Positions 44,452 through 57,473 are shown, counted from the first letter of the stretch. The stretch: 64,000 nucleotides of DNA from Lantana camara (GCA_037501455.1 CM074856.1:92330001-92394000); one strand, 5' to 3'. Made by a program: numbers and translations. The notes: generated by a model from the letters alone, not told the origin.

Positions 44452-47133
44452 TGTAGCACCCTAAACCCCAAGGCGCCACATCCCCCGCACTGTAGCCTCG
44501 ATCCACGCATGAAATGGACAGCTCATACATAAACCAAGACCACAGCGAACGAGTGACAATAAAAATGACGCGCTAGGCGGAACACTCTCCCCAACATAAT
44601 CAAAACAAACACGAATAGAAAAGCGAAAGCAATAAAGTCATTCATATATATATATATATAGGTACCATATTTATTACACCGATACATATAGGTACCACTT
44701 AACTATCAATACATTATCATCCTTTCATAATATACATAACCATGTATCCAAAATGTATCAATCGTGAACATAACATGATATCCGGCAAAATATATACCGA
44801 AAAGGGGTAACACTAGACCCGTGATAATGCAGGACTCAACCCACTCCCGCCTAGCACAACCACGCTCAAAAGGGTACCTGAAAAGTGAAGTATCAGTCTA
44901 CCGAAGACTGAGTGAGGGGCAATAATATATCACACGTCACATGCAAGGTGTAGCCTCGGGTGAAGACTTTGGAAATGAAAAGAATATATCTATACTTCAA
45001 GAACTTATTCTTAGCCCGAGATTACAACCAATCATTTTCACATTTATTTAATCATGCTTGTCAATGTCATGAACATGTGGCCCCGGCGAGTAAGGGCAAT
45101 CTCCAACCGAACTCCCAATCGTGAACAATACGTGATCATGCTTGCTTGCTTGATAAATACGTGATCATGCAATTTATTTATTGCTCACATAAACAAGTTC
45201 ATGCTTGAAATCATGCAATAACCCGAGGATAACCCGACATGCCGGATTAATCCCCAGTCTCCTTCTTCCTCCGGGTGATAGCGAGTTTGCAAGGCTCGAC
45301 TATCCACGACATGGTGTGTGTAGAGGACATGACCCTCTAGACACGGAACTCCTTCCACCACTAATCTCCTAGTGGCTTCGGGGGTGATCCCAACAATGTG
45401 AGGATAATTCAGGAGTTACCCGTCAGCCCTTGCTTTCCTGGTTGGCTCAAGAATTACCCTCGGACCCACGTGCAATCATGTACTCGCCAAACATGCTTGG
45501 AAATCATGATAATCGATACTTTCTTGCTTGAAATGTTGATAGCTTTGAAAACGTTTATAATTATAATAGGTTTTGGCCGAAAACTAGCACGTAAGGGTTA
45601 TAGGGTTCGTTTTACCAAAACAAAACCTCACCTTTCTTGCAAAATATAATAAAGAAGCGTTCTAAGGAGCTTGCTCCCCGTCCACGCCCTCGTGACCTGT
45701 GCAAATACGACGTATAAACATGAGACATGAACTAAAATGACCAAAATGTGACGAACGGCGGAAATGTGTCGAGACGACCATGAAAATGCAATGTGGTATG
45801 ATAACATTTCGTTTCACATCATATTAACACATATTATAGCAATTCGGGGTCAAAGAAGTCGTCGGGTCGAGGGGCTATTTTCGTAAATTTATGCAGTGAA
45901 TTTTACACTGCATTACAGGTGGGAACGGCCGTTCCGGGTCCCTTTGTAAAATGGGAACGGTCGTTCCCGTTGCCCAGAAAACGCGACAACGTTTTCCCCT
46001 TATAAAGCGCGCCTTTGAGCTGGGAACGGCCCTTTCGGCGCAAGGCCAAAAATGGGAACGGTCGTTCCCATGCTCGGCCGCCCCTTTTATTTGAAAAGAG
46101 ATGGGAACGCCCGTTCCCACAAAGCCTTGAGGCTGGGAACAGTCGTTCCCAGTTTCTGCAACTGAAAAACAGAGCAGAAACAGGGGAAGCTCTCGGCCAT
46201 GGCTCAACAAGGCAACAAAATTTCATTTTTTAACCCCAAAAGCTATAATTTCTGGAAATATGATGCATATACACTTATAGCATAATAACATAACACTTAA
46301 ACACATAAAACATGCAATATCATCAAAGTTTCAAGGTTCCAAGCTTATGATCAAACTTGATCATTTAAGCCAAATATTCACATATTCAAGCTAGAAATCA
46401 TGCAATAATTCATGTTATGATCATTTAATCATGCTTCCATGTCCAATCAATCCATCTAGCATATAAATTCCAAACCCTAACCATCTCTAATCTGATCAAG
46501 AATCATAACTCATGCCAACCAACCTTGAAGATGAAAGAAATAAAGAAGATGAGTGAAGATGATGATCAATTTGCCCAAAACTTGGATGATCTCTTGAAAT
46601 CTTGATGATTGAATGATGAACTACTTCTTCCCTTTTCTCTTCTTTGAAACCGAGAGAGAGATGAATATGTTTGGCAAATTTTTGGGGTGAAATGAGCTCC
46701 TAGAAACTCATGGAATGAGTTATCACGTAAAACCCCAACCTTGATTTTTGTGAAATATGCTAATTGCCAACTAATCCTTTAATTTGTGAATTTATGCAAT
46801 CAAGTATATGAGGTTTTAAAATATGATCAATTAAGTCCTTAAAGGATTGGCAATTAAGTCCCTAGAATTTCAAAGAATATTAAACTAGGGACAATTTGGT
46901 AATATAAACTACTCTCGACAATTATTTCATGCAATAAATATTTTTCGTGTCATGAAATAATATTTTCAACGATGTGAAATCAAAGAATTGATATAAACAA
47001 TGTTTCATGAATTTTTATAAAAATATGCAATGCCACGTAAGAATATATGATAAATTGAAGAAATAAAATAAACCTACGCTCAAAACACTCACGTGACGTG
47101 CTTACCTGTTCATCCGGAAACCGGGGCGTTACA
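44452..47133 (-). mobile_element. 5' LTR of C
   Basis: 2682 bp, differing from the 3' LTR by about 23 substitutions and one TA unit. The predicted splice donor on the minus strand is at 46523-46522, giving an intron of about 2.33 kb to the gag acceptor. Confidence 0.93.
45921..46150. repeat. Paired palindrome array, 5' LTR of C
   Basis: Starts at 45921, 45953, 46022, 46054, 46103 and 46135, with spacings identical to the other LTR. Nine substitutions in 230 bp separate the two arrays, against about 14 in the remaining 2450 bp. Confidence 0.95.
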
Positions 47134-47138
47134 CTATT

Positions 47139-47217
47139 GCTTCCGCCTTTGATTTTAATTATTTTGCGCACTCTGTATTAGGGTCTAGACCGCCTAGCCT
47201 AGGTGAGATTTTGTTTG
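47139..47217 (+). mobile_element. 3' LTR of H, part 2
   Basis: Follows the TSD of C and matches 30665-30745 of LTR1 (CTGTATTAGGGTCT and so on). It stops at the insertion of F1 after GTTTG; the last 105 bp or so of the LTR lie beyond the window. Confidence 0.85.
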
Positions 47218-48393
47218 TGTAACACCCCGACTGTTCGGCCATACAGGTACGCTCTAACGATAGTGTTAGTTGCACATTTTAATTATCTATTTATGCTCTT
47301 ATATGTTTATTAAATTGTTTAAGTGCTTATTTGAATTTATGATTTATTTATTAAGTGTTTTATTTGCTCGTTTGCTCCTGTATTTGACCCGTATGCGCTC
47401 GTATTTGATTTATGATTTTTGTAATAATTTTCTATGCATGAATTACGTGTTTTATGAAATTGGTTGCATGCTCATTATTTGTTTTTGAGTTCGTTTGATA
47501 CGGTTCTTTAACCATTTTATTTGTTAAGGGACTCGAGGACTTAACTAGTTTAGCACGCCTTGGGTTCCGAAAGGCGTAAGAGGCGTTGCACTCGTAACAA
47601 GATTTGTGAGCTTTCGAACCTAGCCTTGTATTTTTCTAAGCCCGTTTGAACCCTCGAAATTTGCCAGTATCGTGAGCCTCACGCATGTTTGCCACCTTTT
47701 ATGGTTTTAGCCATAACTCACTCATTTCTTAACCAATTACCTCGATTCTTGAGCCTAATTAATTAACCATGGTTTAATCCTCTAACACCCCACCTTAACG
47801 GCATTCTCTCACTCAGCTACACAAGAGAGGAAAACCTTAGAAACCTAGAGAAGGAAGAGAAGGAGGAGAAGAAACCCCGATACTATTCATTCGTTGCCAT
47901 TTTGAGCTCGTTTCCTCATCGATTCTTCTCCGATTCAAGAGGTAAGTATGTTTTCTTGATGTCCATTCGTTTGTGTCTCTTTTAAGCTTAGATTTGCATG
48001 AATTCATGGAGTATTGAGCATGTATTGGTCATGTATATGAATAGTAAGGGTTTCATGAACTTTTGATGAATTCTTGCCAATCTTTAATGTATATCTTGAA
48101 TTCAAGCTGACTATATGATCTCCTTGACTTTTCTAATTCATGAGTGATGAATTATTTCATGGTAATTGCATGAATTTCGAACCCCATGGCTGCACTCTTG
48201 AAGAACTTGAAGGAAAAATAAAAATAAGAACTCTCTTGCCTTCTTGCTTGATTCCTCCGATTTGCTGCGGTTTTCTTGCGTGTTTTGTGGTGTATTTTGT
48301 GTATAGTTAATGTTTCTTAGCTGTTGTTTCTTGCTCCTTCTTCCCTCCCCTGTTTTGGCCCTTGTTTGTTCAATCTTTTGCAGGTGTGAGCAG

Positions 48394-48588
48394 CATCGCG
48401 GCCGCGATCGCGCGTAGGGTAAAACCTGTCGTGGCCGCAGTGCAGCAGTAGGTTTGGCTTCTATTCTGGTGTCATGACCCCGACCCTTTTATGGTTAAAA
48501 ACTGTCACAGCCACGACCGGCCTCCAATGGTGCTGCTGGAGTGGTGGCGTGGCCGCGATCTCTCCATGCGTGAGAGGTGGCCCGGCCA
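48394..48588. repeat. Paired dyad array, LTR of F1
   Basis: Six units with core CGGCCG or a decayed form at 48399, 48432, 48475, 48508, 48550 and 48583. Spacings are 33, 43, 33, 42 and 33 bp, identical to F2 even though several cores have mutated. Confidence 0.88.
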
Positions 48589-49620
48589 CAACACTGAGTG
48601 TGTTGTGTGCGTTTGTTTCTTACATTCTTGCATGATTATGTATTCGTTTAACCTCATTTTTTACTTATATGCTTAGTTAACTTCATGAATTATACGTTAC
48701 GTTCTTTAATGTGAATTTATTATGTGATTTCGATGCTCGTATATGTACAAGTTATGCCTTAAACGTTCTCTTACGTGCATGTATGAACTTGAGCCTTGTT
48801 TACTTGATTAATTTGATATCTCTTTATTTGTTTTATGATATGTGGGCATTGTTAACTTGTTGCGTGGTGTGTTATGCTCGTTACATGTGAATTTTGGATT
48901 TGTTTAACATGAAACGTGCTAGTTATGACTTGATATGGCTTGTTATGCCTAAGTGTGACATGCATGATAAGTTGTTGCATTTAAATCGCATCATTTGCAC
49001 TCATATGCATATGCCGAGCGTCTAATCTGTGCATTTTGGGTCTAGGTTTATTTCTTGTCGCTTGTCCTGTTCAGGGGATGATCCCATTGGTGACGACGTG
49101 GTTCATAGGCGTCCATTTGCCTCCTTTTGTTCCTGTTACGTCTTGAAGGTGAGGTTTTGTTTCTTTTAGTTATCTTGACCTACAACCTTATGTGTTTTGA
49201 AGCCTTCATGCGAAATACGCATATGATATGATAAATACGTGCTTGATATGTATTTTGAGGGCTTGCCCCACTTGTCACGAATCTTGAAAACGTTTTTATA
49301 TGTATATACGTTATGCTTTGTTTTGCTTTGTTTTGAAAAGCTTTGAGGTACGTTTTGAAACTTATTGCGAGTTATAACCTTGAAAGATGACACGAATTTG
49401 TACATGATATGTTGGGCCCCGGAGATTGTGGGACAGAGCATCTGGGTCGGCCAAGGGGTCGCCGGACAAACCTCTCGTTCATGATCTCCAACTTATAGGA
49501 CGAACCCAAAACCCACTAGGAGGTTGGTGGGGGACGGAGTCCTCGGGCATGAGTGTCGCAAAACTCATAACCCATACATACACGATTTGCATGGATGGTT
49601 AGGGGTGTACAACCCTTCCA

Positions 49621-52600
49621 TGTAACACCCCGGAGCGAAGGGTGCCCCATCCCCCGCACTATGGTCCAACGCGAGTAACGAAATGGAGGGTTCGCACCCG
49701 AATCCAACCATAGCGAACGGGAGACACACAAAACTCACACCCTCGCTAGGCGGCCTAGACCCTCAAGAACCGAGCAAAATAAAACAAAGGTAGCGGAAGC
49801 GTAAAACATTCATACTTAAATTCCCAAGATCTCAAAACATATAATAAGAGGGTTTACGTTGTCATACTAAGTCGTAACCGAACATATATAACATATACAA
49901 TGCCCACCGGGGCCAAAATATCAAAAGTATTCAAATTTCATAAATCAAAAGTGCATAAAGGTAAGGTACAAAAGCCACTACGTATGCATGAGACCCGAGC
50001 TACACCACAAGTAAACTCGACAGACACTTGCCGCCTAGCTCGACTCAGAAGGTACCTGCAAACTCAAAAGAAATGGGAAAAGGGAAAAACAACGAGGATT
50101 AGTCCTAGAGACTAGTGAGGGGATTAACTCACACACCCAATATACATATAGAGCATAACACTTAATCAAAATCGAAAGGATCCATGAACTAAGAGTGGTT
50201 GTTGCAAGCCAAAGATTTTATCCGTGGTATACATATACTTACTAGGATTTTAGGCCAAAGGCCAAACATCAAGTTTTAGATACTTAGAAGTCCACTCTTG
50301 TTTCATAGATCATACACAACCAACCAACTCGGCGAGTACGAGTCACACAACCAAACTTCCATAAACGAAAGGCATAACAAAACAAAACAAAGCATAATCC
50401 AACCTTAACACCGGGTGATAGAAGGGTTGATCGACCCTAGCTATCCAAAAATCGCGAGAGACAAGGTTTAATCACGACCTTGAAACCTTCGACGGTTACC
50501 ACCGCCGGCTCAAGAGAAACACCCTTCCCCAAACCTCCCGAGGTTGGGTGAGACTCTCAAATGGAGAATGTTGATGGAAGAGCTCGGCGACCCCACAACC
50601 GACCCGAGATTACCATACCACTCTCCGGGGCCCAAAACTTATCACAAAAATCAAACCTAGCAAAGCTTATCTTTCAAAGCCACATATCTCGCTCACACGC
50701 GCACACACTCACACTTAACCAAACTTTTCCAAAACAAAAGCAAAATAGCTTATATACATATAGAAAGCGTTTTCAAAGTCTTATAACAAACGGGACAAGC
50801 CCACAACATATATATCATATACGTATCTATCATATAATATACGTAATTCTCATGCGAGGCTTCAAACCATATAGGGTTGTAGGTCAAATAACTAAAAGAA
50901 ACAAAACCTCACCTTAACACGGGTAGCAGAGACAAAAGAGTAAATCGGGCACTCAAGGGGCAACCTCGTCATCCACGGGAAGATTCTCTGAACAAAACAA
51001 ACAACAAGGGGTACTTTTAAACTCAACATGAACCACATTGACGCTCGGTAAATGCATATGAATTCGTTTGATGCGTATGAGATGCCATAAGCGTAATAAA
51101 GTAACAATAAGAGCAAAACTTGCACGTTTCTAAACAAATGAATCCACAATTTGGAATAGAACAACAAAACACATAGCACAACACAACAACAACATATAAG
51201 ATACTAGTAAACAAGGTAAGGAACAAAGAAAAGGGGTGGGGAAACGAAAGGAAAACAAAACGAAACAAGAAAACGAAGTTCGGAACTCAAAATGTTTTTT
51301 CCCTGAAATCCAGGGCCGTGGATTTTTTTCAAAGGGGACATCCACGGCCGTGGATTTCAAGGCAGAAACTTGCCGAAATCTATCCCCATATCCATGGCCG
51401 TGGGTTTTACAAAGCACAAAAATCCAGGGCCGTGGATCTGGTCCAGGGGCGAAATTCTTGATTTCCAAGCTCCAAATTCTTGCAAAACTCAAACTAAACC
51501 AACAAGGGACAAAGTTAACACATAAAGGCAAGTATAGGGAGTAATAAACCAAGCAATCCAAGTCATATAATGGCTCAAAGATGTAACAATCAAGCAAAGG
51601 AGTGAAAGGGCAAAAATCATTCAAAACCTCCAAGTACAACAATGGTAGAAGCAAGAATTCAACTCCAACACTTAAACCAAGTTTAAATAACTCAAGAAGG
51701 ATTTCTTAGGCATACCTATCATGCATTAGACCCAAGCAATTCAAGAGGAAACAAGCTAAAATCCATCAAAGCCCTTAAACCCTTACTATTCACCTTATGT
51801 GCCAACACTCATGCAAATCAAGGCTATAGCTCAATAGATTACATATAAAAGGACCACATAATCATGAAGGACTCAAAAATGTACTTACCTCTTAAATTTG
51901 ATAAGAAATGGAGGAGCTAAGAGTGCAAAATCTTCAAATTTGGAATAGTGTCACCTTCTTCTCTTGTTTCTTCTTTGGACCTAAAGTTAGGGAACTTTTT
52001 CTCTTTTCTTTCTTGAGGTTGGGACGTTATGGGGGGTATGGGAGTGGGTATAGCTGAGTTAGGGATCATGTAGTCAAGGTTAGAGCTCATTTAGGGGTAA
52101 AAAGGGGCCCACATGAAGACTAGTCAACAAAAGAGGATATTCTTGTCACAAAGGCTCGTTCCCGGTCATTTTTTGGGGGTCTAAAAGGGCTTAGAAAAGT
52201 GTGAGGTTAGGCTCCAAATCTTTCAAATCTTGTCACGAGTCCAACACCTCTTCCGGAATTCAAATCCGAATTCCCTAGCTCAAGATACGCCACCCGGAAC
52301 CCGAGGTGCGCTAAATGCCCTTTAACCGTTCTCTAGGTTCCAAAAAAGCTCAAACAAACGAATCCCAAAACCACATAACAAGCATGCTAACACGTACATA
52401 ACTTACATAGTTCACGTATATCAAGAATACACAAAAATCAGAATCAAATTCGAGCACGTAGAGAGCAAAACTCAAGCAAAAGAACACAAAAGTTCAAGAT
52501 ATTCAAAAAGGAACTAAACAAGTAAATTCCAAATTAACAAATAAGCATTAAAAGTAATTCAAATGACATATTTAAATAAATAAATTGCACAAGTAACACC

Positions 52601-52643
52601 CCGTAAAAGCATACCTGTATATCCGGATGATCGGGATGTTACA
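49621..52643 (-). mobile_element. Solo LTR D with TSD TTCCA
   Basis: 3023 bp from TGTAACACCC to GGGATGTTACA, flanked by TTCCA at 49616-49620 and 52644-52648. F2 has the uninterrupted site at about 60880-60895, which proves insertion into F. It contains a hairpin GATAG..AGGGT/ACCCT..CTATC (50417-50445), the palindrome array and a good splice donor (minus strand 51888-51887, AAGAG|GTAAGTAC). Long open stretches here are not genes. Confidence 0.95.
51308..51437. repeat. Paired palindrome array of solo LTR D
   Basis: Units start at 51308 (ATCCAGGGCCGTGGAT), 51340 (ATCCACGGCCGTGGAT, perfect), 51390 (ATCCATGGCCGTGGGT) and 51422. Spacings are 32, 50 and 32 bp. Confidence 0.93.
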
Positions 52644-53440
52644 TTCCATCACCGAAGCTTGACGTAGGTTTGTTTTGTTTTGACTTGTACTTGTCTTGAC
52701 ATGAGGAGTTTGGAGAAAACCCGTACTCACCGGGTAGTTTATCTTATTTTGTCTTGTCTTGAGTCTATGAAACGGGAATAGATTCTTAAGTATTTAAAAT
52801 TTGTTATTTTAGCCTTCGGGCCTTAACTTCTTTTATATACATATCTACTATCACGGGAAACGTTTTGGCGTGCAAAAACCATCCCTGGTTTATACATTAT
52901 TTACGATCTTGATACGTGCTTTGCTCTATATGTATACGGGTGTGTGTGTTAGCCCCCTTATAGGCTCTAAGTCTGACCCTCGTGGTTTCTCTCTTTTTCC
53001 CCCTTCTGTTCTTTGAGTTGCAGGTTTTGAGCGTGGCTTGTGCTAGGCGGCGGTCTTTGCTCTTGAGTCTTGGAGTCTTGTAGCGAGTCTCATGCATCTT
53101 GTATTTTATTTTCGTACTCTTGAGCTTTGAACCTTGTATATGATCATGTTTTGAACTTGTAGAGCATGTTTATGAATTTAATTCGGCCCGTAGTGGTAAG
53201 TCATGTATAATTGATTTAAATTAAAACTTGTAACTTGCATGTTTTTGGATCCTGTTGCTTCCTCTTTTGCTTTGATTTTATATGCGCTCTCTAGTTTGGG
53301 GTCTAGACAGGCCATCCTAGGGTTTTGTTTTTGTTTGTCTCTCGTTTATCATGGTTTGATGCGTGCGCAGAGTCTTTGTTTCGTTACACGTGTCGAGCTA
53401 TGGTGCGGGGGATGTGGTGCCCACCGCTCGGGGTGCTGCA

Positions 53441-54845
53441 TCCTTAAGTGGTAACAGAGCTCTAGGTTGCAAAACCGGAGCTCTCGTGTTGTGTCGGTTT
53501 GTCTAGGTCGTTCGGCCTAGGATTACATGCTTGTTTGCATCCACTATATCACTTATGTGAATTATTTGTTATTATTCGTATTAATCATTCACATGAACAT
53601 GCACATAAGAACCCCACATGCATCAATATTTTCTTGGAATTGTATTTTATTTCAGGACAATTCTTTGACATCAAAAAGTGTTACCGAGAAAAGAACAAGA
53701 GAGAAAGGTATCTTTAGCCTACAAGAGGTTTAGGGATTTTGATCTTCGGAGGACAATTGAAGATGATGATACCAAGGCCGAGTTCTAAAGCGATTCATGA
53801 AAATAAATTCGAGAATTGAAGAGTCCGGGAAGGTTTTATTTAAGAACTTTGTTATAATTACATCACTTCCGAGTTCAATGATGAGAAGATTCCAATGTCG
53901 AAGATGGTAGCAAATTTTGGAGAAACTAGAGATTTCTTCAAGTGTCGGGAGTTGGAAGAATGTTCCAGTATGGAGAATTTGAAGACATGATAAGACGTTC
54001 CCGAAGAACAAGAATTTGAAGTTTTTGAAGGCTCTGTGGCTTCAAGATCCCTGTTCAAGCTCAAGAAGACACTTTGGAAAGCAAAGGAATTAACACGGAG
54101 TTCGACATCTCCTCCATGGTGAACGGTACACGAAGCATTCATGGCATTTCATATGTGCATATTTTATTCCCGGGGAAACCCATTTCTTTGCCACTTCTCT
54201 TTCTCATTACTTTTAGTGTTTACTTCTCACTTGCATTCTTGTTTTTTTTTCTTTTGTGCGAACTGTCTCTTGGAGAGAGTTTGGTGAGGAGAGGGCTCGA
54301 GTGGCTTGTGAGTTATGAGGGTGAAGTTGCCGGAGGTCTTGTTTGAAGGCGTCTAGTGAGGTACGAAGCTACCTTAGGTGTGGTTTGGTTGTTAGAGCAC
54401 CAAGTCCGGTTTCTACAGGGTTTTTTCGGCTACGCGTGGAGTTGAAGAACCGAGTTTGCCTCAGAATTAGAAGTCTCTTATGTCACCGTGGTACACTAGG
54501 CGGATCTTCTTTAAGAATGCCAACCTGTGGACATGAGTGATGAAGAAGAGGCACGGTTTTGAGTAGGGAAAGACGTTTGAAGAGAGTTGCCTTCGCATCG
54601 GCTTTTGTCGACCCAAGGTACTAAGGCTACTCACCCTCGATTGAGGCACAAAGGAAGGCTTTGGTCGTGTGTTGCTAGCAGGATAGTGTGGCCTTTGCCT
54701 AGACAAGTGCAAGGTCACAAGTTTCACCCACTCTCGGTTTGAGTTGTTCGAAGACTTGAAGAACTGGTAAGGTGTAGTAGCGCAAGAAAGGATGTTGTGA
54801 ACTCTGTGTAGCAATATCTAAAGCATCATCGGTTGAAGACCGAGC
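53441..54845 (+). pseudogene. Collapsed internal region of F1
   Basis: Begins with a PBS (53449-53460, TGGTAACAGAGC, one mismatch to the tRNA-iMet complement) and a hairpin GAGCTC...GCAA...GAGCTC (53457-53483). A splice acceptor (TTTATTTCAG, 53654-53655) remains, but the gag ATG has become ACA. A protease-entry trace (VNGTRSIHGISY) lies near 54118-54155. Text homologous to the end of H's internal domain follows (TCCGGTTTCTAC, GCAAGGTCACAAGT). RT is absent. It is cut by element E at 54846. Confidence 0.75.
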
Positions 54846-57436
54846 ATGTAGCACCCTAACCCCCAGGGCACTACATCCCCCGCACTATAGCCTCGATCCA
54901 CGTATGAAATGGAAAATCCATACATAAACCAAAACTATAGCGAACGGGTGATAATAAAAATGACGAGCTAGGCGGGACACTCCCCAACATAATTAAAGCA
55001 AAACATAAATTCAAAAGCGGAAGCAATAAAATTATTCATACATATAGGTACCAACAGATATCAATACATTATCATCTCCTATATATTATACAAGTAAAAG
55101 TCTCCAAACGATAACAAGAACTATAACGTACTAACTCAGGACATGACAAAAGCAAGATCATGGAAGTATGTGCAAAGCTAGACCCGGCTGGACGACAAAA
55201 CATGACTCCGACTCCCGCCTAGCACACGATCGCGACAACCTGAAAGGTGGGGCGTCAGTCCATGGAAGACTGAGTGAGGGGCAATACATATATATTAGCG
55301 CAGTTAACATGCAAGTTATAACCTCGGGTAAGGTTTTATAATTAAAAGTATTATATGTTCACAATAATAGAGAACTTGCCCGAGATTACAACTATCAATA
55401 TTAATTACTGGTTCGTTTCATGCAATCAATCAATACATGGCCCCGGCGAGTGAGGGCGGTCTCCAACCAAACTCCAAATGAACATGTACATGCTTGCTTG
55501 GTTATCAATAATTAGGTGATCATGCAATTCCCATTATCGTGCAATCGTGCAATAGTGTAATCATATAACACGTTCATGGTATGGAAATCATGCAATAACC
55601 CGAGGCGCATCCGTGGTGCCGGACTCGTCCCCAGTCTCATTCTTTCTCCGGTTTGATGATGGGATTGCAAGGCCCCAACATCAAATCTCATTGAGCAAAG
55701 GGTATATGAATCCCTAAGCCCGGAGCTCCTTCCTCCACTAACCTCCTAGTGGATTCAGGGGTGACCCCAAACATGGTAAGGATAGCGCCAGAGTTACCCG
55801 TCAGCCCTTGATTTCCCGGTTGGCTCTGGTCACTACCCTCGGGCCCAAACGTAACCGGTCATGCTACTCGCCTAAACATGCACGAAACAATAAATGGCTT
55901 GCTTGCTTGCTTGAACACGACCTGAAATGATCAATGATTTATAGAGATTATAACTATAAATACCTTTTTGGCCGAAATATCACATAAGGGATATACGGGT
56001 TCTATATAACTAACAATTAAACCTCACCTTTACCGACAAAAGACAAGCAGGGCATGGTCTACGGGGCTTGCTCCTCGCCCCTACGAAGCTGGTCTGTGCA
56101 AAATAGACGTGTACACGTGAGACTTGACTCTAAAATGGACTAAATATGACGAACGGCGGAAATGTATCGAGATGACGTGCAAATCACAATGTGGCATGAA
56201 AACATGTTGTTTCACTACATATTGGATCATATAAAAGCAATTCGGGGTCAAAGAAGTCGTTGGATCGAGGGGCTAAAAATGTAATTTTATGCAGAATATT
56301 TTGTTCTGCAATCCAGGTGGGAACGGCCGTTCCGGACCCCTTTGAAAAATGGGAACGGTCATTCCCATAAGCCCCAAAATCGCACCAACGCTTTCCAGTT
56401 TAAAAATGCGCCTAGCTGGGAACGACCCTTCCAGCACCAAGGCCAAAATGGGAACGAACGTTCCCATGGTCGGCCGCCTATTTTTAGTTAAAAGGGTGGG
56501 AACGCCCGTTCCCACAATGCCTTGAGGCTGGGAACGGTCGTTCCCAGTTCTGCAACTGGAAAGAACAGAGGAAAAACAGAGCATGACTATGGGAATGATC
56601 AACAAAGCAACCAAAATTCTAATTTCGATCAACCAAGCTATGATTTTCTGGAAATATGATGCATATATGTTCAAAGGTGGTAATATAACACTTAAACATA
56701 TAAATCATGGAATATTAGCAAGAATTCAAGGTTTCATGTTCATGCTCATCTTGATCATTTAAGCCTAGATTTTCCAATAATCCATGCTTCCAACCAAGTT
56801 ATAATCATGTAATCAGACTTCAAACAACCATTAATCCACATATACTATAAATTCTCAAACCCTAGCTCACATATATTTGATCAAGAATCATCAAATCATG
56901 TAACTATCACCTTTCAAGGTCAAGAAATGAAGAAGATGGATGATGATGATGAACAAGCTTCAAAACTTGGAATTTTCTTGAATAAACTTGATGAAATTGA
57001 TAAAATCCTTTCTCCTTTTCCTCATGAAAGAACCGAAGCAAGAAAAAAGGAATATGTTGGTGAATTTTGGATGAAATGATCTTGGGAAGCTTGGAGATGC
57101 AATATACCGTGATTCATCCTCGATTTTAGTGAAATAATCAAATTGTGATTTGATCCTTTGGTTTATGAAATCATGCAATCAAGTATGCAACAATTTGAAA
57201 TATACTCAATTAAGTCCTTGAAAATGTTATGCGATTTGGTCCCTAAATTTAAAAGAATGAACATATAGGGCAAGTTGACAATTAAATCATATTCGTAATT
57301 ATTTCACGAAATAAATATTTTCAAGTTATGAGATAAATTATAAGTTTAATATGAATTTCATGAAATTTTTATAAAATATAATTTATAAAATTATAATAAA
57401 CATAAGAATGTAATTAATGAAATTCGGGGCGTTACA
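54846..57436 (-). mobile_element. 3' LTR of E
   Basis: 2591 bp, TGTAGCACCC...GGGGCGTTACA. It contains the CCCCGGCGAGTGAGGGC box (near 55441), the hairpin GATGATGGG/CCCAACATC (55655-55682), the palindrome array and a predicted donor on the minus strand at 56910-56909 (AAAG|GTGATAG). It is closest to the LTRs of A and C. Confidence 0.92.
56319..56545. repeat. Paired palindrome array, LTR of E
   Basis: Six copies of the GGGAACGGCCGTTCCC type start at 56319, 56351, 56418, 56450, 56498 and 56530; spacings are 32, 67, 32, 48 and 32 bp. Confidence 0.95.
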
Positions 57437-57473
57437 ACTCTCCCCCCCTTAAAAGGACCTGGTCCCCAGGTCC
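57437..57473 (-). promoter_or_regulatory. PPT of E with adjoining hairpin
   Basis: A purine run on the minus strand (57437-57454) next to GGACCTGG-TCC-CCAGGTCC (57455-57473). Relative to A and C, two stem pairs differ on both sides, keeping perfect pairing. Confidence 0.9.

Larger units (their letters stand above)
36974..47133 (-). mobile_element. Ty3/gypsy chromovirus element C (nearly intact gag-pol)
   Basis: Bounded by CTATT at 36969-36973 and 47134-47138; LTR ends TGTAGCACCC...GGGGCGTTACA. LTRs are 36974-39653 (2680 bp) and 44452-47133 (2682 bp), with about 23 substitutions. The internal region of 4798 bp holds gag and pol in one frame, broken by two stops. A frameshift and another stop affect the chromodomain. 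It is related to A but a distinct family, and is inserted in the 3' LTR of H. It is the best candidate source lineage of trans-acting proteins here, though this copy cannot make a full polyprotein. Confidence 0.93.
47218..53440 (+). mobile_element. 5' LTR of element F1 (with nested solo LTR D)
   Basis: Starts TGTAACACCCCGAC and ends GGGGTGCTGCA (one change from GCTACA). Without D it is about 3194 bp. It has a strong splice donor at 47942 (CAAGAG|GTAAGTA), a degenerate palindrome array, AAGGTGAGGTTTTG near 49146 and the U5 boxes. It is related to, but distinct from, the LTR of H. Confidence 0.88.

Noticed and set aside
51130..51654. 174-codon frame on the minus strand in solo LTR D and a 102-codon frame opposite it
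   Set aside because: Low-complexity, no domain, inside an LTR, with a competing frame on the other strand.
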